DNA of 64,000 bases from Lacrimispora sphenoides (GCF_900105215.1 NZ_FOIP01000002.1:2227171-2291170), one strand, 5' to 3'; shown: positions 24,716-34,123, counted from the stretch's first letter. Numbers and translations are program-made. The notes: generated from the letters alone by a model not told the origin.

Positions 24716-25323
24716 AAGCGTCTCCTCAATTCATATACCTGATCCTCAATCTGATGAAATTCCAGTTCGGAATCCTCAAACATTCCTTTTATCAGAGATT
24801 CTCTTAAGGTATAGTAATGTGTTACATCTCCATGGATCATCGTCCAATAAGTGCCATGGATATCCTGGGTCTGTCTCCATACCAGGTTGTCTTCCGTTTC
24901 CTGGACTAACTCGTTCACTCTGTCACAGGGCATGCCGTTGAGCAAGGTGCTTTCCAGATAATCATAGCCTTTGCGGACAGTGATATTTTTATCCACAGAA
25001 GTTCTTTTTCCAAATTCTAAGACAGCATTAACAATATGGGATAATCGTTCCTGATCTGGTTCCATGAGTTCTGTGACCACATAAGCAAGTCTGTTTTCCA
25101 CCAGGCTCACCTTTTCCTGCAGCCAGCCGTGGATATTGCCTGTATCGATCATATCCTCCAGATCTCCTTTTTCAAGCACTCCGTATCTGCTGTCAGTCCT
25201 GGCTCTAAGCTCTTTGCCGCAGCCATTTTCTTCTGCGTAGTCTAAAATTGCGTCAGTCATTGCATCCTGAAATTTTATTTTGTTGTATAACCAAGTATGA
25301 ATCGGTCCTAAAAAGGCACTCAT
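24703..25323 (-). CDS. uncharacterised 206-residue protein of the hcp operon
   Basis: A mostly helical, soluble protein (MSAFLGPIHTWLYNKIKFQD..., then VSLVENRLAYVVTELMEPDQ, EETEDNLVWRQTQDIHGTYW, HQIEDQVYELRRRL). No signal peptide. Conserved-looking His and Trp residues (HGDVTHYYTLRE) and one Cys in MPCDRVNELV. I do not know its function. Its position between DUF1858 and hemerythrin genes, with a 13-base overlap to the latter, says it works with the Hcp/NO system. RBS AAAAGAGGTGTAAC. Confidence 0.7.
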   Translation of the reverse strand: MSAFLGPIHTWLYNKIKFQDAMTDAILDYAEENGCGKELRARTDSRYGVLEKGDLEDMIDTGNIHGWLQEKVSLVENRLAYVVTELMEPDQERLSHIVNAVLEFGKRTSVDKNITVRKGYDYLESTLLNGMPCDRVNELVQETEDNLVWRQTQDIHGTYWTMIHGDVTHYYTLRESLIKGMFEDSELEFHQIEDQVYELRRRLCTE

Positions 25324-25338
25324 GTTACACCTCTTTTC

Positions 25339-25521
25339 TTATTGGTTCAGCTTGTCCAGCACTGTGTCTGCATCAAGCCCGTGTACCATACAAGCATCTT
25401 CTAAGGATTCCATCTGGGATGACGGACATCCCAGACAGTGCATACCGCAGCCCATTAAAATCTCCGCTGCCTTTGGATTGCTTCTTAATATTTCTCCAAT
25501 ATACATTTCTTTCGTTATCAT
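25339..25521 (-). CDS. DUF1858 domain protein (hcp operon)
   Basis: 60 residues: [20 protein letters not shown], then [20 protein letters not shown], ending [11 protein letters not shown]. The CGMHCLGCP motif with three Cys defines DUF1858, a small domain often found with redox or hybrid-cluster genes. A second copy with the same motif lies next to lon at 37493. Start follows AGGAGGATAAT. Probably cotranscribed with hcp, 33 bases upstream. Confidence 0.9.
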   Translation of the reverse strand: MITKEMYIGEILRSNPKAAEILMGCGMHCLGCPSSQMESLEDACMVHGLDADTVLDKLNQ

Positions 25522-25554
25522 ATAATTATCCTCCTGATTTATTAATTATTTATA

Positions 25555-27147
25555 TTATCCAAGAATTTTCTTTAAATCCTCTTCCGGTGTGCTGATAGGT
25601 GATATTCCGTAGTTTTCAACAAGGAAGTTTAATACATTTGGCGATAAGAATGCAGGTAAAGATGGCCCCAGGTAGATATTCTTGATTCCAAGATGCAGCA
25701 AGGTAAGAAGAATGCACACTGCCTTCTGTTCATACCAGGATAATATCATGGACAAGGGAAGTTCATTGACCCCGCATCCAAATGCTTCCGCCAGAGCAAC
25801 CGCTACCTTGATGGCGCTGAATGCATCATTACACTGCCCCATATCCATGATTCTTGGAAGACCTCCAATGGTTCCAAGGTCAAGGTCGTTAAAACGGTAT
25901 TTTCCGCAGGCAAGGGTTAAGATAATAGAATCCTCAGGCGTCTGCTTTACAAAATCGGTATAATAATTTCTTCCTGTCTTAGCACCGTCACAGCCGCCTA
26001 CTAAGAAGAAGTGGCTGATCGCTCCCTGCTTCACTGCATCTATGACCTGATCTGCAACTCCCAATACGGTTCCATGGGAAAATCCTGTCATGACTTCTTT
26101 GCCGCCGTTGATTCCTGTCATTTCATGGTCTTCTTCATATCCGCCAAGCTCCAGCGCCTTTTTAATGACAGTAGTAAAGTCTTTGTCATCTCCTATGTGG
26201 ACCATTTCCGGATAGGAAACCACTTCTGTGGTGAATACACGGTCAGCATAGCTCTTTTTCACTGGCATCAGGCAGTTTGTGGTAAAGAGAATGGGTGCAG
26301 GAAGATTATCAAACTCTTTTTGCTGATTCTGCCATGCAGTTCCGAAATTCCCCTTTAAATGAGGATATTTCTTTAATTCCGGATAGCCATGGGCCGGAAG
26401 CATCTCTCCGTGGGTATAGATATTGATCCCCTTATCCTTTGTCTGCTCAAGAAGCTGTTTTAAATCATATAAATCATGTCCGGTGATTACGATAAACGGA
26501 CCTTTTTCAATCGTAAGAGGCACTTTGGTAGGCTCCGGAGTCCCATATGCGGTGGTATTTGCTTTATCAAGCAGCTCCATGCATTTTAAATTGATCTCTC
26601 CCACTTCAAGAACCACCGGAAGCAGCTGCTCCATGGTCAGATCATAGCTAATGACTGACAACGCCTTATAGAAGAAATGATTGACTCCTTCATCTTCATA
26701 TCCTAAAACCATAGCATGATAGGCATAAGCTGCAACGCCCCGAAGTCCGAATAAAATCAAAGATTTTAAGGAACGGATATCTTCCTGGTCCTCCCAAATG
26801 TTCTTCATATCATAATCGGAAGTATTTCCGCAAACAGAGGTACATTTGCTGCAATCCGGCACGATCATTTCTTTTTCTTCCCGTACCCTTTTAATCATCT
26901 CTGCTAAAACTTCATCATTGAAATTTACATTTGTGATGGTGGTAAACAGCCCTTCAATAAGAATTCTTGTGGTAGTCTCCAAAGGGGAATTATTGCCGCA
27001 TGCCTTTGCTAGCCCGATCAGGGCGCCTGTCAGTTCATCCTGTAAATTTGCGGTGCTTGCGGATTTGCCGCACACTCCTGCGCTGCCCGTACATCCACTG
27101 CAGCCTGCCGTCTGTTCACACTGAAAGCAAAACATCTTACTATCCAT
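25555..27147 (-). CDS. hcp: hydroxylamine reductase / hybrid cluster protein
   Basis: 530 residues. I start at the second Met (MDSKMFCFQCEQT), as AAAGG sits about 12 bases before it. N-terminal CFQCEQTAGCSGC and VCGK carry the cysteines of the [4Fe-4S] cluster. The hybrid cluster ligands are visible later: TTNCLMP, HFFLVGGCDGAK, LTLACGKYRFN and the conserved Glu/His sites. Hcp is proposed to reduce NO or hydroxylamine in anaerobes and to act as an NO-stress enzyme. It is the core gene of this operon. Confidence 0.95.
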   Translation of the reverse strand: MDSKMFCFQCEQTAGCSGCTGSAGVCGKSASTANLQDELTGALIGLAKACGNNSPLETTTRILIEGLFTTITNVNFNDEVLAEMIKRVREEKEMIVPDCSKCTSVCGNTSDYDMKNIWEDQEDIRSLKSLILFGLRGVAAYAYHAMVLGYEDEGVNHFFYKALSVISYDLTMEQLLPVVLEVGEINLKCMELLDKANTTAYGTPEPTKVPLTIEKGPFIVITGHDLYDLKQLLEQTKDKGINIYTHGEMLPAHGYPELKKYPHLKGNFGTAWQNQQKEFDNLPAPILFTTNCLMPVKKSYADRVFTTEVVSYPEMVHIGDDKDFTTVIKKALELGGYEEDHEMTGINGGKEVMTGFSHGTVLGVADQVIDAVKQGAISHFFLVGGCDGAKTGRNYYTDFVKQTPEDSIILTLACGKYRFNDLDLGTIGGLPRIMDMGQCNDAFSAIKVAVALAEAFGCGVNELPLSMILSWYEQKAVCILLTLLHLGIKNIYLGPSLPAFLSPNVLNFLVENYGISPISTPEEDLKKILG

Positions 27148-27191
27148 ATCTATATCCAACCTTTCTATTCTGTCCTTTTTATTCCAACTGG

Positions 27192-27527
27192 TTAAAATAC
27201 TACAACCAATTCCATCTTAAAGCGTTCTTCCGCATAAACCGCATGAGGCTTTTTTGCAGGCATGATAAGGGTCTCACCTGCATTTAACAGATATTCCTTA
27301 CCGTCTACCGTAAATTTTCCGGTTCCTTCCAAAACAGTCACCATGGCATCCCCGTTGGATTCGTGGGTACTGATTTCTTCCCCTTTATCAAATGCAAATA
27401 ACGTAATGCTAAGGGCTTCATTCTGTGCAAGGGTCTTGCTGACAATCTGGCCTTCATTTGCCTGAACCAGATCAGATAACATTACGATTTCTTCATGCTT
27501 TATATTTTTAATGAATTTCTCTGTCAT
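27192..27527 (-). CDS. cupin domain protein
   Basis: 111 residues from ATG 27527 (AAGGAGGCAGCCAA); the longer frame is not needed. Contains ISTHESNGDAMVTVLEGTGK and GETLIMPAKKPHAV, a cupin beta-barrel with His and Glu metal positions partly conserved (HESNGD rather than HxHxxxE). Function unknown. It is the first gene of the operon, 45 bases before hcp, and lies directly behind the palindromic site at 27594. Small cupins near hcp are recurrent in clostridia. Confidence 0.85.
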   Translation of the reverse strand: MTEKFIKNIKHEEIVMLSDLVQANEGQIVSKTLAQNEALSITLFAFDKGEEISTHESNGDAMVTVLEGTGKFTVDGKEYLLNAGETLIMPAKKPHAVYAEERFKMELVVVF

Positions 27528-27593
27528 TTGGCTGCCTCCTTGTTTTCCTATTGCTTTTATAAGCAGATTATAATATAATAATCTCATCATTTC

Positions 27594-27609
27594 TGTTGTA
27601 ATTACAACA
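27594..27609. promoter_or_regulatory. perfect palindrome, candidate Crp/Fnr (HcpR-like) operator
   Basis: TGTTGTAATTACAACA is a perfect 16-bp palindrome. It lies in the 110-base region between the cupin-hcp operon and the divergent Crp/Fnr gene, and its 14-bp core recurs at 29169, upstream of the Fe-S gene. Confidence 0.8.
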
Positions 27610-27639
27610 TTATAAAAATAATTTAAAAGGAGGCGGCAA

Positions 27640-28317
27640 ATGGAGGAATACCTGCCTATATTAAAAAAGTCAAATCTGTTTTCCGGAGTACAGCCGGAGG
27701 AAATAAGCGCAATGCTAAAATGCCTGTCGGCCCGGATTAAGCATTATAAAAAAGATGAATTTATTATAAGAAGCGGAGACTACATTCGTTCCGTTGGAAT
27801 GGTGCTCACCGGGACTGCACTCATCATACAGGAGGATTTCTGGGGCAAACGGACCATTATTTCCGAGGCGATGTCCGGCGCTCTTTTTGCGGAAACCTAT
27901 GCCTGCATCCCCTCCATACCGATTGAAATGAGTGTTATCTCTGATTCCGAATGCGATGTGCTGTTTATGGATTTTAACAGGATAATGAACGTCTGCACCT
28001 CCGCATGCACCTTCCACACACGCCTGTTACAAAACTTTTTATCTTCCATTGCCAGGCGGAATTTAATCCTCACGAAAAAAATGCAGCATATGTCCAAAAA
28101 GACCATCAGGGAAAAACTGCTCTCTTACCTTTCCGCCGAATCCTTAAAAAACAATTCCTCCACTTTTGATATTCCATTTAACAGGCAGCAGCTGGCGGAT
28201 TACCTCTCCATTGACCGCAGTGCCCTGTCCAATGAAATGAGCAAATTGCAGGACGAAGGGATTTTAACCTATAAGAAGAACCGGTTCACGTTAAAAGAAG
28301 ATCTCCATGAAGGATAA
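27640..28317 (+). CDS. Crp/Fnr-family regulator
   Basis: 225 residues. cNMP-type beta-barrel (about 15-120) with FSGVQPEEISAMLKCLSARI, then a helical linker, and a C-terminal winged helix: FNRQQLADYLSIDRSALSNE, then MSKLQDEGILTYKKNRFTLK. Cysteines at about residues 28, 105-113 and 120 (ISDSECDVLF, MNVCTSACTFH) could bind haem or an Fe-S cluster, as in NO-responsive family members such as HcpR. ATG 27640 follows AAAAGGAGGCGGCAA. It is divergent from the hcp operon, with the palindrome between, and is the likely activator of both hcp units. Confidence 0.88.
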   Translation: MEEYLPILKKSNLFSGVQPEEISAMLKCLSARIKHYKKDEFIIRSGDYIRSVGMVLTGTALIIQEDFWGKRTIISEAMSGALFAETYACIPSIPIEMSVISDSECDVLFMDFNRIMNVCTSACTFHTRLLQNFLSSIARRNLILTKKMQHMSKKTIREKLLSYLSAESLKNNSSTFDIPFNRQQLADYLSIDRSALSNEMSKLQDEGILTYKKNRFTLKEDLHEG

Positions 28318-28360
28318 CTTCTTCCTGCCTGACGGACCCTATTTCGTAATACTATTTAAA

Positions 28361-28399
28361 AAGCGGAATCCGGTGCAATTATCCCCGGATTCCGCTTTT
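28361..28399. terminator. bidirectional terminator
   Basis: AAGCGGAATCCGG / CCGGATTCCGCTT, 13 pairs with an eleven-base loop, with A- and T-runs on the sides. It ends both the crp-type gene and the convergent Fe-S gene. Confidence 0.88.
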
Positions 28400-28403
28400 A
28401 AAT

Positions 28404-29105
28404 TTATAAAATATTCCCATCAACAGAGATGGTAACTACGTCACATGGAATTTCTTTGCCACTGTCCTCAAGGGCTCTTAAGGCCGCATGTTCCAGACCG
28501 CCGCAGCATGGTACCTCCATTCGGACGACCGTAATGCTTTGAATGGCGTTGTTCTTTATAATCTCCGTCAGCTTCTCACTGTAATCCACCTCGTCCAGCT
28601 TCGGACATCCCACAAGAACGACCTTTCCCTTTAAGAATTTCTGATGAAAATCTCCATAAGCATAGGCGCTACAGTCCGCAGCGATCAATAGATCCGCCTG
28701 ATCAAAATAAGGTGCTTTCACAGAAACCAGCTTGATCTGAACCGGCCACTGTCTTAACTGGGACTGGATAGGAGCCTCAGCCGTTTTCTTTGTTTCAGCC
28801 GTGCGTTCAATCTGCATCGCCCGGCTTCCAGGGCAGCCGCTAAAGGAAGCGTGTCCTTTTGCCTCAGCCTTTTTCTGATTTAATTCCACTGCCGCTTCAT
28901 CATAAGCGGCTGCTTCCCGCTCTACGAATGTAATGGCCCCGGTAGGACATGTCGGAAGGCAGTCCCCTAATCCATCGCAGTAGTCATCTCGCATAAGCAC
29001 TGCTTTTCCATTTACCATACCAATGGCTCCCTCATGGCATGCTGCTGCACAAAGACCGCATCCATTGCATTTTTCTTTATCAATCTGAATAATTCTACGA
29101 ACCAT
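28404..29105 (-). CDS. 4Fe-4S ferredoxin-domain protein of the Hcp regulon
   Basis: 233 residues. Two ferredoxin motifs at the N-terminus (KCNGCGLCAAACHEGAI and YCDGLGDCLPTCPTGAI); the second has a Gly-Leu-Gly spacing variant. The rest carries further Cys in SFSGCPGSRAM, LIAADCSAYAYGDF, LVGCPKLDEVD and EVPCCGGLEHAAL. This C-terminal domain recurs in hcp-neighbourhood electron-transfer proteins of clostridia. It may donate electrons to Hcp. The upstream palindrome (29169-29182) matches the one at hcp, so it is probably in the same regulon though separately transcribed. Confidence 0.87.
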   Translation of the reverse strand: MVRRIIQIDKEKCNGCGLCAAACHEGAIGMVNGKAVLMRDDYCDGLGDCLPTCPTGAITFVEREAAAYDEAAVELNQKKAEAKGHASFSGCPGSRAMQIERTAETKKTAEAPIQSQLRQWPVQIKLVSVKAPYFDQADLLIAADCSAYAYGDFHQKFLKGKVVLVGCPKLDEVDYSEKLTEIIKNNAIQSITVVRMEVPCCGGLEHAALRALEDSGKEIPCDVVTISVDGNIL

Positions 29106-29168
29106 TCCTTATAGCCTCCTCATATTTGCTTTCTGAAGCTATCATACTATGCTCTTTGGCTTCTGTCC

Positions 29169-29182
29169 GTTGTAATTACAAC
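29169..29182. promoter_or_regulatory. GTTGTAATTACAAC palindrome, second regulon site
   Basis: 14-bp perfect palindrome, identical to the centre of 27594-27609, about 65 bases upstream of the Fe-S gene start. Confidence 0.8.
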
Positions 29183-29264
29183 AAAAATTCAAGAAAAAAT
29201 TATACGGTTTTATGGGTTTACCTCTTTACTTTTCACACATACTACTCCTTATCGGAGGTATCCC

Positions 29265-30260
29265 ATGTTCCCAGATAAAATTTATTACGAACCAGAATCC
29301 CTAGACTATGAGCTTGGCCGGTTTCTAAAGGAAAAATACAGCACGATTCCATGGATTCCTATTAAAAGCCACAATAAAATAGATGAGCTGAGGACCCGTC
29401 CAAACAGTGATTTTCCGGCCATGAAACAACATCTCATCATAGGGGTCCGCAAAACCCACAACTACGTTCCCAATCACAAGGTATCGGATTTTCTTGTTCC
29501 TTATACCTCTTCCGGCTGCACCGCCATGTGCCACTACTGCTATCTGGTATGCAACTACAACAAATGCGCCTATTTGCGTTTGTTTGTAAACCGGGAGCAG
29601 TTGCTGAAAAAAATAATGGACCACGGATCCCGCTCTGAAAAAAACTATACCTATGAAATCGGAAGCAACAGTGATCTTGTTCTTGAAAATACCATAACCG
29701 GAAATCTGGCCTGGACAATCGAAAATTTCAGCAAGAGCAACTATGGATTTCTCACCTTCCCAACGAAATTCAATAAGGTAGAACCCCTTCTTGGCCTCAG
29801 CCACGGCGGCCGTGTCATCATGCGGATGAGTGTCAACCCCCAGCCTATCATCACCCGGTTTGAACCGGGCACCTCCGGCTTAGACGCCAGAATTACCGCC
29901 TTAAACAGCATGTGTGACGCCGGATACCGGGTGGGACTTTTGATTGCTCCCATCATTATGACCGATGACTGGAAATACCTGTATTCTCAACTGATTGATA
30001 CGCTCTCAGACCGGCTTTCCAAAAAAGTAAGGGAACAGGCAGCCATTGAAGTCATTTTCATGACCTACAGCTATGTTCAGAACGCAATCAACACAGAGGC
30101 ATTTCCTCAGGCAGAACGTCTTTATGACAAGGAACTCATGACCGGGCGGGGAAAGGGAAAATACTGCTACCGTGATGATTTAAGAAGCGACGGGGAACAG
30201 TTTTTAAGACAGCAAATAGAAGAAAAGCTAAAAGGAATGACAATCTTATATGTAGTTTAG
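29265..30260 (+). CDS. splB: spore photoproduct lyase family radical SAM protein
   Basis: 331 residues. The radical-SAM cluster motif CxxxCxxC is CTAMCHYC (Cys85, Cys89, Cys92), in the sequence TSSGCTAMCHYCYL, diagnostic of SPL. MRMSVNPQPIITRFEPGTSG is the family's middle signature. SPL repairs the thymine dimer 5-thyminyl-5,6-dihydrothymine in germinating spores. The Cys that in B. subtilis (Cys141, CTSD context) donates the hydrogen atom appears replaced: the matching stretch here is EIGSNSDLVLE. Extra Cys96 and Cys101 lie close to the cluster. It is therefore an SPL homologue whose repair activity is not assured. GGAGGTATCCC precedes the ATG. Confidence 0.85.
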   Translation: MFPDKIYYEPESLDYELGRFLKEKYSTIPWIPIKSHNKIDELRTRPNSDFPAMKQHLIIGVRKTHNYVPNHKVSDFLVPYTSSGCTAMCHYCYLVCNYNKCAYLRLFVNREQLLKKIMDHGSRSEKNYTYEIGSNSDLVLENTITGNLAWTIENFSKSNYGFLTFPTKFNKVEPLLGLSHGGRVIMRMSVNPQPIITRFEPGTSGLDARITALNSMCDAGYRVGLLIAPIIMTDDWKYLYSQLIDTLSDRLSKKVREQAAIEVIFMTYSYVQNAINTEAFPQAERLYDKELMTGRGKGKYCYRDDLRSDGEQFLRQQIEEKLKGMTILYVV

Positions 30261-30622
30261 AAAAATACCCAGAGCACTTCCTGCTCTCTTAAAATGGCCG
30301 CTTCCATAAGTTATGGGCGGCCAAAGGTCTTCCATAATCCTTGTGAATTATCGCAGTTATTGCTGCGATTCTATGAAAAATCAAGATATACTATTAATAT
30401 TTTGTCCTTTTATGTCGAATATACAATTGTTATATAGGTAGTATAACAAGGTTACTAACCATGCTTAAAATACGAAAGGAGGATCTTTTCTTTTATCCGC
30501 ATATGACCATAAAATTTTACTGCATAACATGCAGTATATTTTTTCACTCATTTGCTGGTAAAATTTTCCGCTTTTTCCACAGAGCGGACCGATCATTAAA
30601 TAAAAGGGAGTGTAATACAATT
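30261..30622. other. leader region before the chemoreceptor gene
   Basis: Holds the hairpin above and the untranslated region of the chemoreceptor. The frame from 30461 is open, but its first 54 codons are Phe/Cys/His-rich with no ribosome site, so I treat it as leader. No other feature is supportable. Confidence 0.5.
30295..30323 (+). terminator. hairpin after splB
   Basis: TGGCCGC(TT)CCATAA / TTATGGGCGGCCA with a one-base loop; a two-base bulge interrupts the left arm. No T-run follows, so it may act more in mRNA stability. Confidence 0.55.
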
Positions 30623-32914
30623 ATGAAGATATTGAAAAAGCTTAAGTTCAGCAATTTGAAACTTGCTGCAAAGACTTCTATTGCTATGGGAGTCATTCTG
30701 GTAGCGAGCCTGGTCTTGCTCATTAGTATCTCTGCAGTGCAGGCAAGCAAAGCAGTTTCAAAGGCAATCAACGGTGAATTTTCAGGAATATCCGCCCAGA
30801 ATGGCCTCATGGTACAGGCCATAATCGACGATGCTTCTGGAACCGCTAAAAATTTGCAGGATTACTTATACCGTGCATACAACGATAAGAACGCTATCGG
30901 CGATTGGAAAAGCACCGTCCGTAAGAGCAGGGTATACGATGTTGGACTTAAGGAAATTAATTATGCGATCGAGAATTATATCTTAAATTCTGCCTGGTCA
31001 ACCGTGGACACCAATCCTGATATTTATGGGATCGGTGCATTTTTTGAGCCATTAGAATTTGATCCCGGGGTCAAGGATTACTCCCTCTATGTAGACAAAA
31101 AAGAGGCTGAAAATAAAACCGCTCAGTCTCTTGGAGCATACAGCGACTATTCCACAAAGGATTATTACCGTGTTGCCAAGGAAACAAAGGCGACTTATAT
31201 CACCGATCCTTATTTTTACGACGGAATTATGATGAGTACCATCGCTTTTCCTGTTATGAAAGGGGAAGACGTCATCGGAGTTATTCTGGCCGATATTAAC
31301 GTTTCTAACTTTTCTAAGATAAAAACTTCAGATTCAAAATATCATACCATGTATGTTGATATCTACACGGAAGAAAACATGATTGTCTATGACAGCCAAT
31401 CAAACGATAACATCGGCAGAAACCTAAGTGAGATGATTTCTCCTTCCGATTATGCTAAAATTACAGCCCTGCAGCAGACTAAAACCGAATTCCAGATTGA
31501 TACCAAAAGATCCGACGGAACCATGGAATCCAGATATTATTACCCGATTACCAGCGGATCACAGACATGGTGGGCTGCCAGTAGTCTGGAAAAGAAAGAT
31601 CTGACAAAGGATGTAGTAAAGATCATTGAAGTAATGAATCTTCTTGCAGTCCTGGCACTGATCATAATTAATGCGGTTGTCATCATTTTCTTAAAAAAGA
31701 CTCTTCGCCCTATTGACGGTGTGATGGCCGCTGCAGCCAGCATCGCTTCCGGTGACTTGGATATCCAGTTGGAGGTTCAGTCCATGGATGAAATAGGTGT
31801 ACTGTCCAAAACATTTATGGATATGGCAGAAAATTTAAAATTCATCATCCAGGATATCAATGAGGTTCTGGGCGAAATGAGCAACGGCAACTTCAAGGCA
31901 ACTTCCAATCATGAGGAAAAATACACCGGCGCTTACCAGTATATCCTGGAAGCAATGCGGAACATCCGAATTACTTTAAGCGATACACTTTTAGAGATCG
32001 ACCAGGCTTCTGAGCAGGTTTCCACCGGGGCCTCCCAGGTATCTGATGCTTCCCAGTCTCTCAGCCAGGGAGCCACGGAACAGGCCTCTTCCATCGAAGA
32101 GCTGTCCGCAGCCATTAACGAAGTTTCAGAACGGGTAAAAGAAAACGCGTCCAATGCCTTAGAGGCGAATACCCTGTCCCTGGAAGCATGCGAAGGCATG
32201 CTGGCAAGTGATCAGAAGATGAAGGATATGATTTCAGCAATGAATGAAATCGCAAGTACCTCCGGCGAAATAAGTAAGATCATCAAAACCATTGACGATA
32301 TCGCTTTCCAGACCAATATCCTGGCACTGAATGCAGCCGTTGAAGCTGCAAGAGCCGGTTCCGCCGGAAAGGGATTTGCGGTGGTAGCCGATGAAGTCCG
32401 TAATCTGGCCGGCAAGTCTGCGGAAGCTGCTAAAAATACTACGGCTCTTATTGAAAACGCTATTACTGCCATTGGAAACGGAACAAAAATAGCAGATGAA
32501 ACTGCAGAAGCGCTGCGGCTTGTAGTTGAAAAATCTAATATTTCTTCCGTCAGGGTCGCAGAAATCGCGGAAGCATCCGCCGCCCAGTCTGAAGCCTTGC
32601 TGCAGATTACAACCGGCATTGACCAGATATCCGCCGTTGTACAGACCACTTCCGCAACATCGGAAGAAAGTGCAGCCACTTCCGAAGAACTGACCGCCCA
32701 GGCTTATAATCTAAAATCCCTGGTAGAAAAATTTCAACTGATGGATAAAGTACCTTCCACAACCAGTGAACCAACTGCTGCTTGGAAGGATTCTGCTACC
32801 TGGAAGGATTCTAATGCTTTGGAGAATTCTGCTGCTTGGGGAGGTTCTACTGCTTTGGAGGATTCTACTTCTTGGGAGGATTCTGCCCCGGAAGAGACTT
32901 ATGATAAATATTAA
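30623..32914 (+). CDS. methyl-accepting chemotaxis protein
   Basis: 763 residues from ATG 30623 (AAAGGGAG is 12 bases upstream), which places TM1 at residues 19-40 near the start as usual. Order: TM1, periplasmic-type dCache sensor (about 41-335), TM2 (about 339-360), HAMP (about 361-413), then the methyl-accepting signalling domain with the hairpin tip [20 protein letters not shown]. It relays a ligand signal to CheA/CheW. The tail is odd: after the coiled coil come imperfect repeats (WKDS, ALENS, WGGS, ALEDS, WEDS), with no CheR-docking pentapeptide. Confidence 0.9.
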   Translation: MKILKKLKFSNLKLAAKTSIAMGVILVASLVLLISISAVQASKAVSKAINGEFSGISAQNGLMVQAIIDDASGTAKNLQDYLYRAYNDKNAIGDWKSTVRKSRVYDVGLKEINYAIENYILNSAWSTVDTNPDIYGIGAFFEPLEFDPGVKDYSLYVDKKEAENKTAQSLGAYSDYSTKDYYRVAKETKATYITDPYFYDGIMMSTIAFPVMKGEDVIGVILADINVSNFSKIKTSDSKYHTMYVDIYTEENMIVYDSQSNDNIGRNLSEMISPSDYAKITALQQTKTEFQIDTKRSDGTMESRYYYPITSGSQTWWAASSLEKKDLTKDVVKIIEVMNLLAVLALIIINAVVIIFLKKTLRPIDGVMAAAASIASGDLDIQLEVQSMDEIGVLSKTFMDMAENLKFIIQDINEVLGEMSNGNFKATSNHEEKYTGAYQYILEAMRNIRITLSDTLLEIDQASEQVSTGASQVSDASQSLSQGATEQASSIEELSAAINEVSERVKENASNALEANTLSLEACEGMLASDQKMKDMISAMNEIASTSGEISKIIKTIDDIAFQTNILALNAAVEAARAGSAGKGFAVVADEVRNLAGKSAEAAKNTTALIENAITAIGNGTKIADETAEALRLVVEKSNISSVRVAEIAEASAAQSEALLQITTGIDQISAVVQTTSATSEESAATSEELTAQAYNLKSLVEKFQLMDKVPSTTSEPTAAWKDSATWKDSNALENSAAWGGSTALEDSTSWEDSAPEETYDKY

Positions 32915-32956
32915 TAGTTTCAGGATTCTTTTCTATTGGCAAATGCCTGAAAAAAG

Positions 32957-32986
32957 GCTGCGGATTTAAATATCCGCAGCTTTTTT
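32957..32986. terminator. bidirectional terminator
   Basis: GCTGCGGAT / ATCCGCAGC, then TTTTTT; A-run on the other side. It separates the chemoreceptor gene from the convergent glycerate kinase gene. Confidence 0.88.
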
Positions 32987-34123
32987 CTGTATTTCCATGC
33001 CAGTTTTTATAAAACGGAACATCCGAAGAGCTCCCTGATAGTATAAGTCCTCGGCATCTTCCAAGGCCTTATCCAGTTCCATGACCCCATTGACCGTTGT
33101 CATGATGGAACAGATCCCAAAGTCATAAATCTTTTCTGCACCTTCTCCCATAGCTCCTACCAGAGCAACAGCCGGAATTCCTTTTCTTTTGCACCTCATC
33201 CCAATGCCCTGTATTACCTTTCCAAAACAGGACTGCCAGTCCGTGCGCCCCTCTCCGGTCACAACCATAGACACATCTTCCAGGCGGGAATCAAAATCAA
33301 TCAAATCCAGAACCGTTTCAATTCCTGATTTTAACTCCGCATGGAGAAATACCAGAAGTGCCGCGCCAAGGCCCCCAGCGGCTCCGGAACCTGGCATATG
33401 ATCTGGATTAATCCCCAGTTCCCGTATCATCACATCCCGGTAGTTCTGCATTCCTCTTTCCAGTTCATCAAGGACCTGGGGTGAACCGCCCTTCTGTTTT
33501 CCAAACGTGTAGGTGGCTCCGTCTTTCCCACATAAGGGATTATTGACGTCGCACATGGCTGTCATTTTCACTTTAGAAATCAGGGGATGGAGGCCGGAAC
33601 TATCGATATGGGCGACTTTTTCCAGATCTCTTCCTGTTCCTTCTAACTCTCTTCCCTCCGAATCAAGGAATTTTACTCCTAATGCCCTCATACAGCCCAT
33701 GCCGCCGTCATTGGTCGCTGAACCGCCGATTGCTATGGAAATATCGGTAAAGCCCCGGTCCAAAGCATCTCTTATCAGCTCTCCGGTCCCATAGGTCGTG
33801 GTATTCCTTGGATCCCTTAAATCTCTTGGAATCAGGGGAAGCCCGGAAGCCGCCGCCATCTCAAGGATGGCACGTTTCTCATCCAATTTTCCGTAATAAG
33901 CGTTTACAGGAGCAAGAAGCGGCCCACAGACGGTTAAGGGGATTCTTTCTCCCTGCATGGCTGCGATCACCGCATCCGTTGTTCCCTCTCCTCCATCGGC
34001 CACGGGGATTCCGATACCTTCCCACTGATCAAACACTTCCGCCGCAGCTTTTTTCAGCAGTTCTATGGTCTGTTCACTGGAAAGAGTCCCCTTAAACGAG
34101 TCGGATGCAAACAATAATTTCAT
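32966..34123 (-). CDS. glxK: glycerate kinase (GlxK/GarK type)
   Basis: 385 residues from ATG 34123 (AAGGAGGACTTTGTAT). Signature stretches: MKLLFASDSFKGTLSS, IPVADGGEGTTDAV, SIAIGGSATNDGGMGCMRAL, and GRTDWQSCFGKVIQGIGMRC. Phosphorylates D-glycerate to 2- or 3-phosphoglycerate with ATP. It is the downstream gene of a probable operon with the GntP permease (51 bases apart), with the CdaR-type regulator further upstream, the classic set for glycerate or sugar-diacid use. The stop overlaps the terminator hairpin. Confidence 0.93.
   Translation of the reverse strand: MKLLFASDSFKGTLSSEQTIELLKKAAAEVFDQWEGIGIPVADGGEGTTDAVIAAMQGERIPLTVCGPLLAPVNAYYGKLDEKRAILEMAAASGLPLIPRDLRDPRNTTTYGTGELIRDALDRGFTDISIAIGGSATNDGGMGCMRALGVKFLDSEGRELEGTGRDLEKVAHIDSSGLHPLISKVKMTAMCDVNNPLCGKDGATYTFGKQKGGSPQVLDELERGMQNYRDVMIRELGINPDHMPGSGAAGGLGAALLVFLHAELKSGIETVLDLIDFDSRLEDVSMVVTGEGRTDWQSCFGKVIQGIGMRCKRKGIPAVALVGAMGEGAEKIYDFGICSIMTTVNGVMELDKALEDAEDLYYQGALRMFRFIKTGMEIQKKAADI

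Noticed and set aside
30461..30622. N-terminal 54-codon extension of the chemoreceptor
   Set aside because: It would put Phe/Cys-rich sequence before TM1 and has no correct spacing; start at 30623 gives a standard MCP.
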